From CAVSEK01 sp963726975 (GTDB lineage Bacteria > Actinomycetota > Actinomycetes > Mycobacteriales > SCTD01): a DNA stretch of 64,000 nt. Location: contig CAVSEK010000013.1 in NCBI GenBank assembly GCA_963726975.1, forward strand, positions 558,001-622,000, read 5' to 3'. The notes beneath the pieces are model-generated. The model was not told the DNA's origin. It made no database searches and saw only the letters and a program-made list of their open reading frames with translations. Below, one piece after another: positions 27,035-38,084 of this stretch. The position numbers and the translations under genes are program-made. The number at the start of each line of letters is the position of its first letter. The stretch's first letter is position 1.

Positions 27035-27625
27035 TCAGGCCTGGGCCGGCGGGGCGGCCTCGTCGCGGCGGTCGTCGGCCTTGGCGGCGGCGTCGGCGCG
27101 CTTGAGGTCGGCGGCGTTCTTGTGCGGGGCCAGGACCATGATCATGTTGCGGCCGTCCTGCTTCGGCGCGGCCTCGACGAACCCCAGGTCGGAGACGTCC
27201 TCGCCGAGCCGCTGCAGCAGCCGGAAGCCCAGCTCCGGGCGCGACTGCTCGCGACCGCGGAACATGATCGTGATCTTGACCTTGTCGCCCTGCTTGAGGA
27301 AGCGGACGACGTGGCCCTTCTTCGTCGCGTAGTCGTGCGGGTCGATCTTGGGACGGAGCTTCATCTCCTTGATGACGGTGAGCACCTGGTTCTTGCGGCT
27401 CTCACGCGCCTTCTGCGCCGTCTCGTACTTGAACTTGCCGTAGTCCATGAGCTTGGCGACCGGCGGCCGCGCCATCGGCGCGACCTCGACGAGGTCGAGG
27501 TCGCTGTCCTGGGCGAGCTTGAGGGCCTCGCCGATCGCCACGATGCCGACCTGCTCACCGTTGGGACCGACCAGGCGCACCTCGGGCACGCGGATCCGGT
27601 CGTTGATGCGGGGTTCAGCGCTGAT
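27035..27625 (-). CDS. infC: Translation initiation factor IF-3, starting at an ATC codon
   Basis: IF-3 checks start codon pairing and keeps subunits apart. From the in-frame ATC at 27625 the protein reads [20 protein letters not shown], exactly the conserved IF-3 N-terminus; GGGAGG lies 4 bases upstream. The first ordinary start (GTG, 27589) would cut away twelve conserved residues including RINDRI. A rare start codon that IF-3 itself discriminates against gives autoregulation in E. coli (AUU), so the same logic is likely here. The N-domain (about 1-85) and C-domain ([18 protein letters not shown]) are complete; a 25-residue Ala/Asp-rich tail follows. Length 196. Confidence 0.95.
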   Translation of the reverse strand: MSAEPRINDRIRVPEVRLVGPNGEQVGIVAIGEALKLAQDSDLDLVEVAPMARPPVAKLMDYGKFKYETAQKARESRKNQVLTVIKEMKLRPKIDPHDYATKKGHVVRFLKQGDKVKITIMFRGREQSRPELGFRLLQRLGEDVSDLGFVEAAPKQDGRNMIMVLAPHKNAADLKRADAAAKADDRRDEAAPPAQA

Positions 27626-27669
27626 GGGGCCTCCCGAGCTCGTGCGCCTCCGGGGCCCGACACGACGAA

Positions 27670-27721
27670 GGGCCCCGCGCGACGCGCAGGGCCCACCTGA
27701 CCCTCCCGCGGACGGGAGGGT
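27670..27721 (-). promoter_or_regulatory. Two strong hairpins in the infC leader
   Basis: In the transcript before infC, a perfect 9-bp stem with a 4-base loop (27700-27721) is followed by a GC stem with GGGCCC arms (27670-27694). They lie within the roughly 260-bp gap shared with the divergent DUF1844 gene. They may form a regulatory leader for the IF3-L35-L20 operon or an attenuator. No U-run follows the second stem. No match to a named leader family can be claimed from reading. Confidence 0.4.
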
Positions 27722-27885
27722 GCGGCCCGGCTCCGCCAGGGGCGGCCGGACCGACCGGACCCGGTCGCCGCCGGCGGACCGGGGCGTCGGGTGGGAGGCG
27801 GGACCTCCGCTTTCGCGGTGCCTCCGCCTCCGGACCGGGTGGTCGCGGACACGGCAGCACCGGGTCGCCCTGCGACACTAGCAGG

Positions 27886-28257
27886 GTGACGATCCCGCCC
27901 GAGCCCCTCCCGCCCGCGCCCGCCCCGGTCGAGCCCTCCCCCGACCCGGCCCTGCGCGACCTGGTCGACGTGCCGGCCGCCGAGGTCATCGTCACCACCG
28001 CCGTGCACCTCATGAGCGCCGCCGCCGTGAAGTGCGGCCTGGCCGAGGAGGGCCCGGCCGCGCTCGACCTCGACGAGGCCCGCAAGCTCATCACCGCGCT
28101 CGCCGGCCTGGTCACGGCGGCCCGCACCGACCTCGGCGTGCACGCCGGGCCGCTGCTCGACGGGCTGCAGGCGCTGCAGGCGGCGTTCCGCGAGGCGAGC
28201 CGCGAGCAGGACGCGCCGGGCGAGGGGCCGGGGGAACGGCTGACCGCGCGCCTCTGA
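27886..28257 (+). CDS. DUF1844 domain protein
   Basis: A 123-residue protein with a Pro-rich N-terminus and the DUF1844 core (VIVTTAVHLMSAAAVKCGLA, DLDEARKLITALAGLV). Such proteins are regularly found divergent from infC in actinobacteria; function is unknown. GTG 27886 begins only a few bases after a possible -10-like TAGCAG, so the transcript may be nearly leaderless. Convergent with the sseB-like gene 35 bp away. Confidence 0.88.
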   Translation: MTIPPEPLPPAPAPVEPSPDPALRDLVDVPAAEVIVTTAVHLMSAAAVKCGLAEEGPAALDLDEARKLITALAGLVTAARTDLGVHAGPLLDGLQALQAAFREASREQDAPGEGPGERLTARL

Positions 28258-28292
28258 CGTCGAGGTCCCCCGCCGCCACCGCGCCGCCGTGC

Positions 28293-29054
28293 TCAGCGCC
28301 GCCACCGGGAGCGGCGGCGGGCGGGGACGGGGACGGGGGAACCGGGACCGTCCGGGCCGACAGCAGCGAGGTCCAGCCCGGCGGGCGGCAGGTCGGGGCC
28401 GAGCCGCACGCGCAGCCGCTCGGCGAGGGCCGCGAGCTCCCCCGGCGGCAGGTCGGCGACCAGCCCGAGCACCGGGCCGTCGGGGCCGACGAGCAGCCGG
28501 GCCGCCGCGACCGCCTCCCCCGCCAGCGCCCGGCTGATCGCCTGGACCAGCGCGGGGTCGGGATCGGCACCGGCGTCGAGCGGCACCTGCGCGGTGCGCG
28601 TCGACAGGGCCGCCCCGACGACCGGCACCCGTCCGGCGGCGAGCTCGCCGAGGACCGTCCCGCGCAGCACCACGCCCGCGCCGCCCGGGTCGAGCAGCAG
28701 CGCGGCGGCGCCGTCCTCGAGCACCGCCGAGCAGGCGAGCGGCCCGGTGACGGGCACCGGGCGGGCCTCGGCACGCCACCGCTGCACCGTCCGACCGTCC
28801 AGGAACGCCGGCAGCGCGCGCTCCCCCGACGCCGCCACCAGGCTGAGCAGCGCCATCTGCGCCGCCGACTCCTGGCGCAGCCCCGGCGCGACCGTCGACT
28901 CCTGCGTCCCCAGGGCCTGCGCCGCCAGCGGCAGGAACACCCGGGCCGTGGCCAGCGCGGCGAGCACCGAGCCGTACGCGGCGGGCGACCCGTCGTACGC
29001 CGCGACCGCCGCCGCGAGCCGGGCGTCGGGGCGGCCGTCGTCCGGGGCGGTCAC
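28293..29054 (-). CDS. SseB N-terminal domain family protein
   Basis: The 253 residues match the actinobacterial SseB-like family: ARVFLPLAA near residue 40, then ALPAFLDGRTVQRWRAEARP and ALLLDPGGAGVVLRG. The name comes from an enhanced serine sensitivity protein; no secretion system is implied. The C-terminus is Arg-rich. GTG 29054 overlaps the PH-like gene stop as GTGA. It ends the long riboflavin-his transcript. Confidence 0.82.
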   Translation of the reverse strand: MTAPDDGRPDARLAAAVAAYDGSPAAYGSVLAALATARVFLPLAAQALGTQESTVAPGLRQESAAQMALLSLVAASGERALPAFLDGRTVQRWRAEARPVPVTGPLACSAVLEDGAAALLLDPGGAGVVLRGTVLGELAAGRVPVVGAALSTRTAQVPLDAGADPDPALVQAISRALAGEAVAAARLLVGPDGPVLGLVADLPPGELAALAERLRVRLGPDLPPAGLDLAAVGPDGPGSPVPVPARRRSRWRR

Positions 29055-29500
29055 GCGCCGGGCGTCCGCGAGGCGGCGAGCAGCGCCCGCAGGGCGAGCA
29101 CGGCGCGGACGGCGCGCTCGCCGTCGTTGGCCTGGACGGCGAGCAGGGCGACGGTGTCGTCGTCCTGCAGGTCCAGGCTGGCCCAGGACGCGCCCGGGTC
29201 GAGCCGCACCTCGCGCACGACCTGCCAGGGCAGCACCTTCTCGCCGACCACGTTGCGCACCCGCACGCCGGACGTGTCGGCCTCGACCCGCACCCGGGTC
29301 AGCGACAGCACGGCAGCCGCGCCGAGGACGCCGAGCAGCACCATCGCGACCTGGTCGGCGACGCCGAAGACCGCGGCGTCCGGGCCGAAGCGCAGGGCGA
29401 CGGCGACCGCGGCGAACACCAGGACGAGCACGGCGGCCGCGGCCCGGCAGACCCGTACGAGCCGGCGCGGCGTCACCACCAGCGGCCCGGCGCCGGTCAC
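29051..29500 (-). CDS. PH-like domain membrane protein
   Basis: 149 residues with two hydrophobic segments at about 18-38 and 47-68, then a soluble beta-rich domain with VRVEADTSGVRVRNVVGEKVLPWQ and VREVRLD, the pattern of small bacterial PH domains found next to hisG in actinobacteria. Likely in the cytoplasmic membrane with the PH-like part inside the cell. GTG at 29500 overlaps the transporter gene stop as GTGA. Function unknown. Confidence 0.75.
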   Translation of the reverse strand: MTGAGPLVVTPRRLVRVCRAAAAVLVLVFAAVAVALRFGPDAAVFGVADQVAMVLLGVLGAAAVLSLTRVRVEADTSGVRVRNVVGEKVLPWQVVREVRLDPGASWASLDLQDDDTVALLAVQANDGERAVRAVLALRALLAASRTPGA

Positions 29501-30471
29501 CGGACACCCCTCCCGCTGACGGCCACGGCGACGAGCGTGAGCAGGGCGCCGAGCGCCGTGGCCGGGTGCAGCGAGGTGCCGGGCACCGGCGCCAGGGCGT
29601 CGAGCAGCACCGCGCCGACGAGCTGCCCGGCGACGACGGCGAGCCCGAGCCGCAGCACCCCGAGCGCCTTCACGACGACCGCGGCGGTGGCGACGAAGAC
29701 CGCGCCGAGCAGCCCGCCGGTGTAGAGGTACCAGGAAGCCGGACCGGGCCAGGACGGCGTCGCCAGCCCGTGCACGGCGGCGCGCAGCGCGAGCCCGACC
29801 AGGAGCGCCCCCGTCCCGACGGTGAAGTTGAGCGCGGTGGCGACCGCGGCGTCGCCGGTCGTGGCGCGGACCCGCCCGTTGAGGGCCTGCTGCAGCGCGG
29901 TGGCCGTCCCGGCGAGCACCACCAGCACGAGCAGCGGCACCGAGGCGGTGCGCACGTCGCCGCCGACGACGCTGAGCAGGACCGCGGCGACGCCGAGGAC
30001 CGCACCGCCGAGCCGGGCGGCGGACAGCCGGTGCCGGCCGCTCGGCCCCAGTCCCCCGGCGTCGACGAGGACGCCACCGCCGGTCTGCCCGGCGACGAGG
30101 CCCACGGTGAGCAGGGCGACGCCGAGCGTCGGGGTGGCCGCCGCGCCGACCGCGACGAGCGTGGCGCCGCCCAGGCCGCCGAGGCGCTCCCACCACCGGG
30201 TCCGGCGCACGAGCGGCAGGGCCGCCCGGGCGCGGGACCGGCACAGCACGACGGCCGCCACCGCGACGAGGCCGCTGCTGAAGGACACGACCGCGGTGAG
30301 CAGGGCGTCGCCCAGCGCGGTCTTGAGCTCGCCGTTGGCCCGCTGCTGCAGGGCCACGAGGGCCCCGGCGAGCACGGCCGCGGGCAGCGCCAGCCGCTCG
30401 ACGGGCCCGGGCGGCCGGGCGGGGAGGCCGTCGCCCGGCGCGACCGGCGCGGCGGCCCGGACGGCCGCCAC
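29497..30471 (-). CDS. YdcZ/DUF606-type DMT superfamily transporter, duplicated
   Basis: 324 residues of ten hydrophobic segments made of two similar halves. The first begins ALPAAVLAGALVALQQRANGEL and the second VPLLVLVVLAGTATALQQAL; both carry the ALQQ..NG motif typical of this family. Substrate unknown. GTG 30471 shares one base with the hisG stop (TAGTG), so it is coupled to hisG translation. A hydrophobic carrier after hisG and before a PH-like gene may form a conserved accessory group. Confidence 0.82.
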   Translation of the reverse strand: MAAVRAAAPVAPGDGLPARPPGPVERLALPAAVLAGALVALQQRANGELKTALGDALLTAVVSFSSGLVAVAAVVLCRSRARAALPLVRRTRWWERLGGLGGATLVAVGAAATPTLGVALLTVGLVAGQTGGGVLVDAGGLGPSGRHRLSAARLGGAVLGVAAVLLSVVGGDVRTASVPLLVLVVLAGTATALQQALNGRVRATTGDAAVATALNFTVGTGALLVGLALRAAVHGLATPSWPGPASWYLYTGGLLGAVFVATAAVVVKALGVLRLGLAVVAGQLVGAVLLDALAPVPGTSLHPATALGALLTLVAVAVSGRGVR

Positions 30472-31346
30472 TACTCGACGATCTTCGAGATCGGGAGTTC
30501 GAGGATGTCCCGGGCGCCCGCCGCGCGCAGCGCCGGGATGAGCTCGTTCACCCCCCGCTTGGGGACGACCGTCTCCAGCGCCGAGGCGCGCCCCGTGGCC
30601 AGGCTCATCACCGTGGGCGAGCTCATGGCCGGCAGCACCTGCAGGACCTCCTGCAGCCGGTCGGCGTCGACGTTGAGCTTGAGGAGCACGTGCCCGCGGG
30701 CCTGCAGCGCGCCCTGCAGCAGCAGCACGACGTCGTCCATGGCCGCGCGCTTGGCAGGGTCCTCGTACGCCTCCCGGTTGGCGAGCAGCTCGGTGCGGCT
30801 GGTGAGGATCGTGGCGATGACCTTGAGACCGGCCTTGCGCAGCGAGGAGCCGGTCTCGGTGAGGTCGACGATGGCGTCGACGATGTCCGGGATCTTGGCC
30901 TCGGTGGCGCCGTGGCTGGTGAAGACCTTGGCCTTGACGCCGTGCTCCTCGAGGAAGCGGCGGGTCGTCTCGGGCATCTCGGTGCTCACCCGCACCCCGT
31001 CGGGCAGGTCGGCCGGCGACTCCCACGGGGACTCCTTCGGCACCGCCAGCACGACCCGCACGACGGCCTCGCCGGCCCGGCCGCCGCCGATCTCACCGAG
31101 GCTCACGACGTCGGCCCCGGTCTCGGTCACCCAGTCGCGGCCGCTGATGCCCAGGTCGAAGATGCCCTGCTCGACGTAGGTGGGGATCTCCTGCGGCCGC
31201 AGGAAGCGGACCCGGTCGATGCGGGGGTCGTCGATGCGCGCGTGGTAGTCGCGGTCCGAACCGCGCACGACGCGCAGGTCGGCGGAGCTGAACAGGTCGA
31301 GGACCTGCTTCTCGAGGCTGCCCTTGGGCAGGACGACGGCGAGCAC
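30471..31346 (-). CDS. hisG: ATP phosphoribosyltransferase, long form
   Basis: First step of histidine synthesis, joining ATP and PRPP. The 291 residues are the long HisG type with a C-terminal regulatory ACT-like domain (about 210-290, KLNVDADRLQEVLQVLP...SPTV). The core begins MLAVVLPKGSLEKQVLDLF and holds DLGISGRDWV and the PRPP loop VDLTETGSSLRKAGL. It is 63 bp after ribH in the riboflavin transcript. The hisE gene that usually precedes hisG in relatives is not in the gap. Confidence 0.96.
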   Translation of the reverse strand: MLAVVLPKGSLEKQVLDLFSSADLRVVRGSDRDYHARIDDPRIDRVRFLRPQEIPTYVEQGIFDLGISGRDWVTETGADVVSLGEIGGGRAGEAVVRVVLAVPKESPWESPADLPDGVRVSTEMPETTRRFLEEHGVKAKVFTSHGATEAKIPDIVDAIVDLTETGSSLRKAGLKVIATILTSRTELLANREAYEDPAKRAAMDDVVLLLQGALQARGHVLLKLNVDADRLQEVLQVLPAMSSPTVMSLATGRASALETVVPKRGVNELIPALRAAGARDILELPISKIVE

Positions 31347-31409
31347 GGGGGCCTTCCGGTCGGGGACGGGCGTACGGGGGCGCAGGGGTGCCGGTGAGCA
31401 GGGGGCCCG

Positions 31410-33848
<2,439 letters not shown>

Positions 33849-33852
<4 letters not shown>

Positions 33853-34865
33853 TGCTCCTGTCTGGGTGCGGGGCGGAGCACGAGCCGGACGTCGTCCCCG
33901 ACCCGGGCCACGTCGTCCAGGCGCAACCGGACGGCGTCGTCGATCGTTCCCACCCCCGCGCCGCTCAGCGCCGGGGGCCCGTCGCCGAGCAGCGCCGGCG
34001 CGACGTAGCCGACGACCCGGTCGACGAGGCGGGCCCGCAGGAAGGCGCCGGCCAGCGTCGGCCCGCCCTCGAGCAGCACGCTGACCACGCCGCGGTCGGC
34101 CAGCCGCGCCAGCGCCTCCGCGGGCGCGTCGGACAGCACGAGGGCCGGGTGCACCCGGGCGGCGCCGGGCGTACGGCCCGAGCGGTCGAGGACCACCCGG
34201 AGCGGCTGGTGGCCGGGGTCGGGGCGGGCGGTCAGCTCCGGGTCGTCGGCGAGGACGGTGCCCACGCCGACGAGCACCGCGTCGCTCTGCGCCCGCAGCG
34301 CGTGCACCTCCTCGCGGGCGGCGGGACCGGTGATCCACCGGCTGGTGCCGTCGGCAGCGGCCGAGCGACCGTCGAGCGTCGCGGCGTACTTCCAGGTGAC
34401 GTGCGGGCGGCCGGTGCGCGCGCGGTGCAGCCAGGCCTCGAGCGGGCCGCGCGCGACCTCCTCGGCGAGCACGCCCTCGACCACCTCGACGCCCGCGTCG
34501 CGCAGGACCTGCGCGCCCCCGCCCGCGAGGTCGGTCGGGTCGGCGCACGCGACGACCACGCGGGCGACGCCGGCCTGCAGCAGCGCGGTCGTGCAGGGAC
34601 CGGTGCGCCCGGTGTGGCGGCACGGCTCGAGCGTCACCGCGACGGTGCCGCCGCGGGCCCGCTCCCCGGCTGCGGCCAGCGCCCGCACCTCGGCGTGCGG
34701 CCCGCCGGGAGGGGCCGTGGCGCCGGTCGCGACGAGGCGTCCCGCGCTGTCGAGCACCGCCGCGCCCACCGGCGGGTTGGGGCTGGTGCGCCCGAGGACG
34801 GCGGCGCTGGCGGCCAGGGCCACGCGCACCGCTGCGGCGTCGTCGAGCCGGTCGCCCTGCTGCAC
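33849..34865 (-). CDS. ribD: Bifunctional riboflavin biosynthesis deaminase/reductase
   Basis: Deaminates and reduces the pyrimidine intermediate. The N-terminal deaminase has zinc motif PHAEVRAL and PCRHTGRTGPC; the C-terminal reductase begins RPHVTWKYAATLDGRSAA and has LLEGGPTLAGAFL. GTG 34865, giving 338 residues, has GGGAGG six bases upstream, and that site is part of a hairpin below the FMN riboswitch. First gene of the riboflavin operon. Confidence 0.96.
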
Positions 34866-34869
34866 CTGC

Positions 34870-34907
34870 GCCTCCCGCCGCCGCGTCGCGGCGCACCGGG
34901 AGGAGGC
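34870..34907 (-). promoter_or_regulatory. ribD: Shine-Dalgarno-sequestering hairpin before ribD
   Basis: GCCTCC (34902-34907) can pair with the ribD ribosome binding site GGAGGC (34870-34875), and an inner 7-bp arm pair (79-85 with 87-93 of 348xx) closes the helix. It lies just after the FMN aptamer, so FMN probably controls ribD translation. Confidence 0.55.
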
Positions 34908-34927
34908 AGGCCGGGTCGGCCCGCCCC

Positions 34928-35054
34928 GCGCGCTCCCTCTCCTCCGGACTCTCACCGTCGGTCCCGGAGTCCCACCGGGTCCACCGCCGACTGGCTGCCG
35001 GCGGGTCGCGGACTGTCACCGCCGGTCCTGGGTTGCACAGGTCCCGGTGCGCGC
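34928..35054 (-). promoter_or_regulatory. FMN riboswitch (RFN element)
   Basis: On the minus strand the conserved aptamer blocks appear in order: ACCGGCGGTGACAGTCCGCGACCC, split as GGCGGTGACAGTCC then GCGACCC, followed by GGTGGACCCGGTGGGACTCC, GGGACCGACGGTGAGAGTCC and GGAGGAGAGG. GCGCGC ends at 35049-35054 and 34928-34933 can close P1. It precedes ribD by about 60 bases. Confidence 0.92.
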
Positions 35055-35085
35055 GTGACTGTTCGACGACAGTCTCGCACGCGGG

Positions 35086-35976
35086 TCAGGACCGGCGGTC
35101 GACCGCGAGCGCCGAGCCGGCTGTGCTCTTGGCCACGCCCTTCATCTCGCTCGCGGCGGCGACGACGGCGCGGCGGTCGCGGGGCGAGCCGTCGCTGACG
35201 GCGATGCCGACGCTCACCGAGACCAGGGCGTGCCGCCGCCGGGCCCCCCGCCGGTCGACGACGTCGAGCCAGCCGCGCGCCGCGTCGGCGGGGTCGTAGA
35301 GGGCCGCCACCGCCGCGTCGAACCCGGCGACGGCCCGGGCGCACAGCGGCTCGGCCTGCTCGGGCGCGCACACCACGACGAAGTCGTCGCCGCCGACGTG
35401 GCCGACGAAGGGCGGCGCGCCCGCGGTCTGCTCGGCGGCCGCCTGCAGCTGGCGCGCGGCGAGCAGCAGGACCTCGTCGCCGCGCGAGAAGCCGTACGCG
35501 TCGTTGAAGCTCTTGAACTCGTCGAGGTCGACGTGGCAGACGGCGTACGGCCGACCTCGTGCGGCCCGGCCGGCGATCTCGGCGTCGATCCGGTGGTTGC
35601 CGGGCAGCCCGGTGAGCGGCGAGGCGGCAAGGGCGTCGGCGGTGCGGCGCAGCAGCGCGCGCACCCGCGCCACCAGCTCGAAGGCGTCGTAGGGCGCGGG
35701 CAGCACGTCGTCGGCCCCCGCGGCGAGCGCCCGGGCGGACGCGCCCGCCGGGCCGCCGAGCACCACGACGGGGACCGCCGCCGTCGTGGGCCGGGCCCGC
35801 AGGCGCGCGAGCAGGGCGAGCGCGCTGCCGGGGACCTCGTCGTGCGCGAGCACCAGGTCGGGCACGGGCGCGGCGAGGTCGTCCGCGCCGGGGTCGGCCG
35901 CGACGCGGACCTGCATCCCCTCGGCGCCGAGCAGGGCCTGCAGGTAGCGGCGGCTGTCGCGGGCCCCACCCGCCAC
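35086..35976 (-). CDS. Degenerate receiver fused to a GGDEF-type domain
   Basis: Residues 1-110 resemble a receiver domain that has lost the acidic pair (GGARDSRR at the start) and the conserved lysine (LPAPYDAFE), so it should not be phosphorylated. Residues 115-290 form a GGDEF domain with PLTGLPGNHRIDAEI, metal/substrate block DLDEFKSFNDAYG at 150-162 and active-site loop GGDDF at 195-199 in place of GGDEF. No RxxD I-site precedes it. Whether it makes c-di-GMP is open. GTG 35976 is taken; GTG 35995 overlapping the rpe stop would need a one-base correction and would complete the receiver's first strand. Confidence 0.8.
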   Translation of the reverse strand: MAGGARDSRRYLQALLGAEGMQVRVAADPGADDLAAPVPDLVLAHDEVPGSALALLARLRARPTTAAVPVVVLGGPAGASARALAAGADDVLPAPYDAFELVARVRALLRRTADALAASPLTGLPGNHRIDAEIAGRAARGRPYAVCHVDLDEFKSFNDAYGFSRGDEVLLLAARQLQAAAEQTAGAPPFVGHVGGDDFVVVCAPEQAEPLCARAVAGFDAAVAALYDPADAARGWLDVVDRRGARRRHALVSVSVGIAVSDGSPRDRRAVVAAASEMKGVAKSTAGSALAVDRRS

Positions 35977-35991
35977 GAGCGACCCGCGAGG

Positions 35992-36656
35992 TCACTGCGC
36001 CGCCCGCGCCGCGGCGCGGAGCCGCTCGACCGCCGCGGCCGGGTCGTCGGCGCCGTAGACGGCGCTGCCGGCGACGAACACGTCGGCACCCGCCTCCGCG
36101 CAGCGCTCGACGGTCTCGAGGCTGACGCCGCCGTCGACCTGCAGCCAGACGTCGAGGCCGGCCGCGCCGATCGCCTCGCGGCAGCGACGCAGCTTGGGCA
36201 GCACGACGTCGAGGAAGCCCTGCCCGCCGAAGCCCGGCTCCACGGTCATCACGAGCAGCATGTCCAGCTCGGGCAGCAGGTCGACGTAGGGCTCGACGGG
36301 GGTGGCGGGCCGCAGCGCCATCCCGGCGCGCGCCCCCTCGCCCGCAGGGTGCGGGCCAGCTTGACCGGCGCCGCGGCCGCCTCGACGTGGAAGGTGACGC
36401 TGCCGGCGCCGGCCTCGGCGTAGGCCGGGGCCCACCGGTCGGGGTCCTCGATCATGAGGTGGCAGTCCACCGGCGTGCTGGTGGCCGCCAGCAGCGACTG
36501 CACGACCGGCAGCCCGAGCGTCAGGTTGGGGACGAAGTGGTTGTCCATGACGTCGACGTGCAGCCAGTCGGCCGCGCCCTCCACGCGCTGCGCCTCCTCG
36601 GCGAGGCGGGCGAAGTCGGCGGACAGGATGCTCGGGCTGACGAGGGCGCGGGACAC
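35992..36656 (-). CDS. rpe: Ribulose-phosphate 3-epimerase (one frameshift)
   Basis: Interconverts ribulose 5-phosphate and xylulose 5-phosphate. [18 protein letters not shown] opens the TIM barrel, [16 protein letters not shown] and DCHLMIEDP carry metal and substrate residues. Near 36340 the frame shifts, then continues with [29 protein letters not shown] and [12 protein letters not shown] to TGA at 35992. All family blocks are present, so a single-base sequence error is likely. Ru5P feeds the riboflavin genes downstream. Confidence 0.94.
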
Positions 36657-36674
36657 CGCGGGAGCGTACGGGGG

Positions 36675-38084
36675 TCAGGCCCGCCGACGCAGCAGCGCCA
36701 GGAACATGGCGTCGGTGCCGTGCCGGTGCGGCCAGAGCTGCACCGAGGGTCCCGGCCCGAGGTCGGGCACGCCGGGCAGCAGCGGGCGGGCGTCGAGCTG
36801 CTCGAGGTCGTCGTGCCGGCGCAGCGCGTCGGAGACCGGCACGAGGGTCTCGGCCAGGTGCGGGGAGCAGGTGACGTAGGCGAGCAGCCCGCCGGGCCGC
36901 AGCGCGGCGACCGCTCCGTCCAGCAGCTCGCGCTGCAGCCGGGTCAGGGCCGGCAGGTCCTCGGGCGCACGGCGCCAGCGCGCCTCGGGCCGCCGCCGCA
37001 GAGCACCGAGCCCGCTGCACGGGGCGTCGAGCAGCACCCGGTCGGCGGTGCCGCGGGCGACCGGCAGCGCGCGGGCGTCGGCGGTGACGACCTCGCGGAC
37101 CCCCGACGAGCGCACCAGGCGGGCCCGGTGCGGCTGCAGCTCGACCGCGAGCAGCCGGGCCCCCCGCTCGCGCGCGGCGAGGTCCAGCAGCGCCGCCTTG
37201 CCGCCGGGCCCGGCGCAGGCGTCGACCCACAGCGCGTCCGGGCCGTCCAGCGGCGCGGCGGCCAGCGCGAGCGCGACGAGCTGGCTGCCCTCGTCCTGCA
37301 CGGCCGCGCGGCCGTCGCGGACCGGGGCGAGGTCGCCCGGCGCGCCGCCGGGCAGCCGGACGGCCCGCGCCGACCACGGTCCCGGCGTGCCGCCGGACAG
37401 CGCGGCGAGCTCGTCGCGGGGCAGCCCGCGGGCGACGAGGTGGACCTCCGGCCGCGCGTCGTCTGCGGTCAGGGCCGCCGCGGTCTCGGCGAGGTCGCCG
37501 CCGAGCGCGTCGCGGAAGGCGGACACGACCCAGCGCGGGTGGCTCGTGCGCAGCGCGAGGGCCGCCAGCGGCTCCTCGGGCGCCAGCTCGGCCAGCCACC
37601 CGTCGAGGTCTCGGGCAGCGACCTTGCGCAGCACCGCGTTGACGAAGGCCGCCGGCCCGGCGGTGCTGACCCGCCGGGCGAGGTCGACGGTGGCGCTCAC
37701 CGCGGCGTGCGGCGGCACCCGGGTGCGCAGCAGCTGGTAGGCGCCGAGCCGGAGCAGGTCCAGCACCGGCGGGTCGACCGCGTCCAGCGGCCGGTCGACG
37801 CAGACCTGCAGGACCGCGTCGAGCTGTCCGCGGGCCCGCAGCGTGCCGTACGCCAGCTCGGTGGCCAGGGCCGCGTCGCGCGGGTCCATCCGCCGCTCGC
37901 GCAGCAGCCCGGGCAGGACGAGGTTGGCGTAGGCGTCGCGCTCCCGCACCGCGGCCAGGACGTCGTACGCCGTCTGCCGGGGAGGGTCGGACGGCGGGCG
38001 GCGCAGCTGCGGCGCCTTCGGCGCGCGGGCGGGCGCGGGCCGGGGGCCGCCGCGCGGGGGCCGGGGCCGGTGCTGGCCGGTCAC
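36675..38084 (-). CDS. rsmB: 16S rRNA m5C967 methyltransferase (RsmB/NOL1 family)
   Basis: 469 residues. After a Pro/Arg-rich N-terminus, a NusB-like RNA-binding domain (about 35-170, [20 protein letters not shown]) precedes the SAM-dependent core with [13 protein letters not shown] (SAM site), [20 protein letters not shown] (PC motif) and the catalytic cysteine in [15 protein letters not shown] overlaps the fmt stop as GTGA. Confidence 0.95.
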   Translation of the reverse strand: MTGQHRPRPPRGGPRPAPARAPKAPQLRRPPSDPPRQTAYDVLAAVRERDAYANLVLPGLLRERRMDPRDAALATELAYGTLRARGQLDAVLQVCVDRPLDAVDPPVLDLLRLGAYQLLRTRVPPHAAVSATVDLARRVSTAGPAAFVNAVLRKVAARDLDGWLAELAPEEPLAALALRTSHPRWVVSAFRDALGGDLAETAAALTADDARPEVHLVARGLPRDELAALSGGTPGPWSARAVRLPGGAPGDLAPVRDGRAAVQDEGSQLVALALAAAPLDGPDALWVDACAGPGGKAALLDLAARERGARLLAVELQPHRARLVRSSGVREVVTADARALPVARGTADRVLLDAPCSGLGALRRRPEARWRRAPEDLPALTRLQRELLDGAVAALRPGGLLAYVTCSPHLAETLVPVSDALRRHDDLEQLDARPLLPGVPDLGPGPSVQLWPHRHGTDAMFLALLRRRA

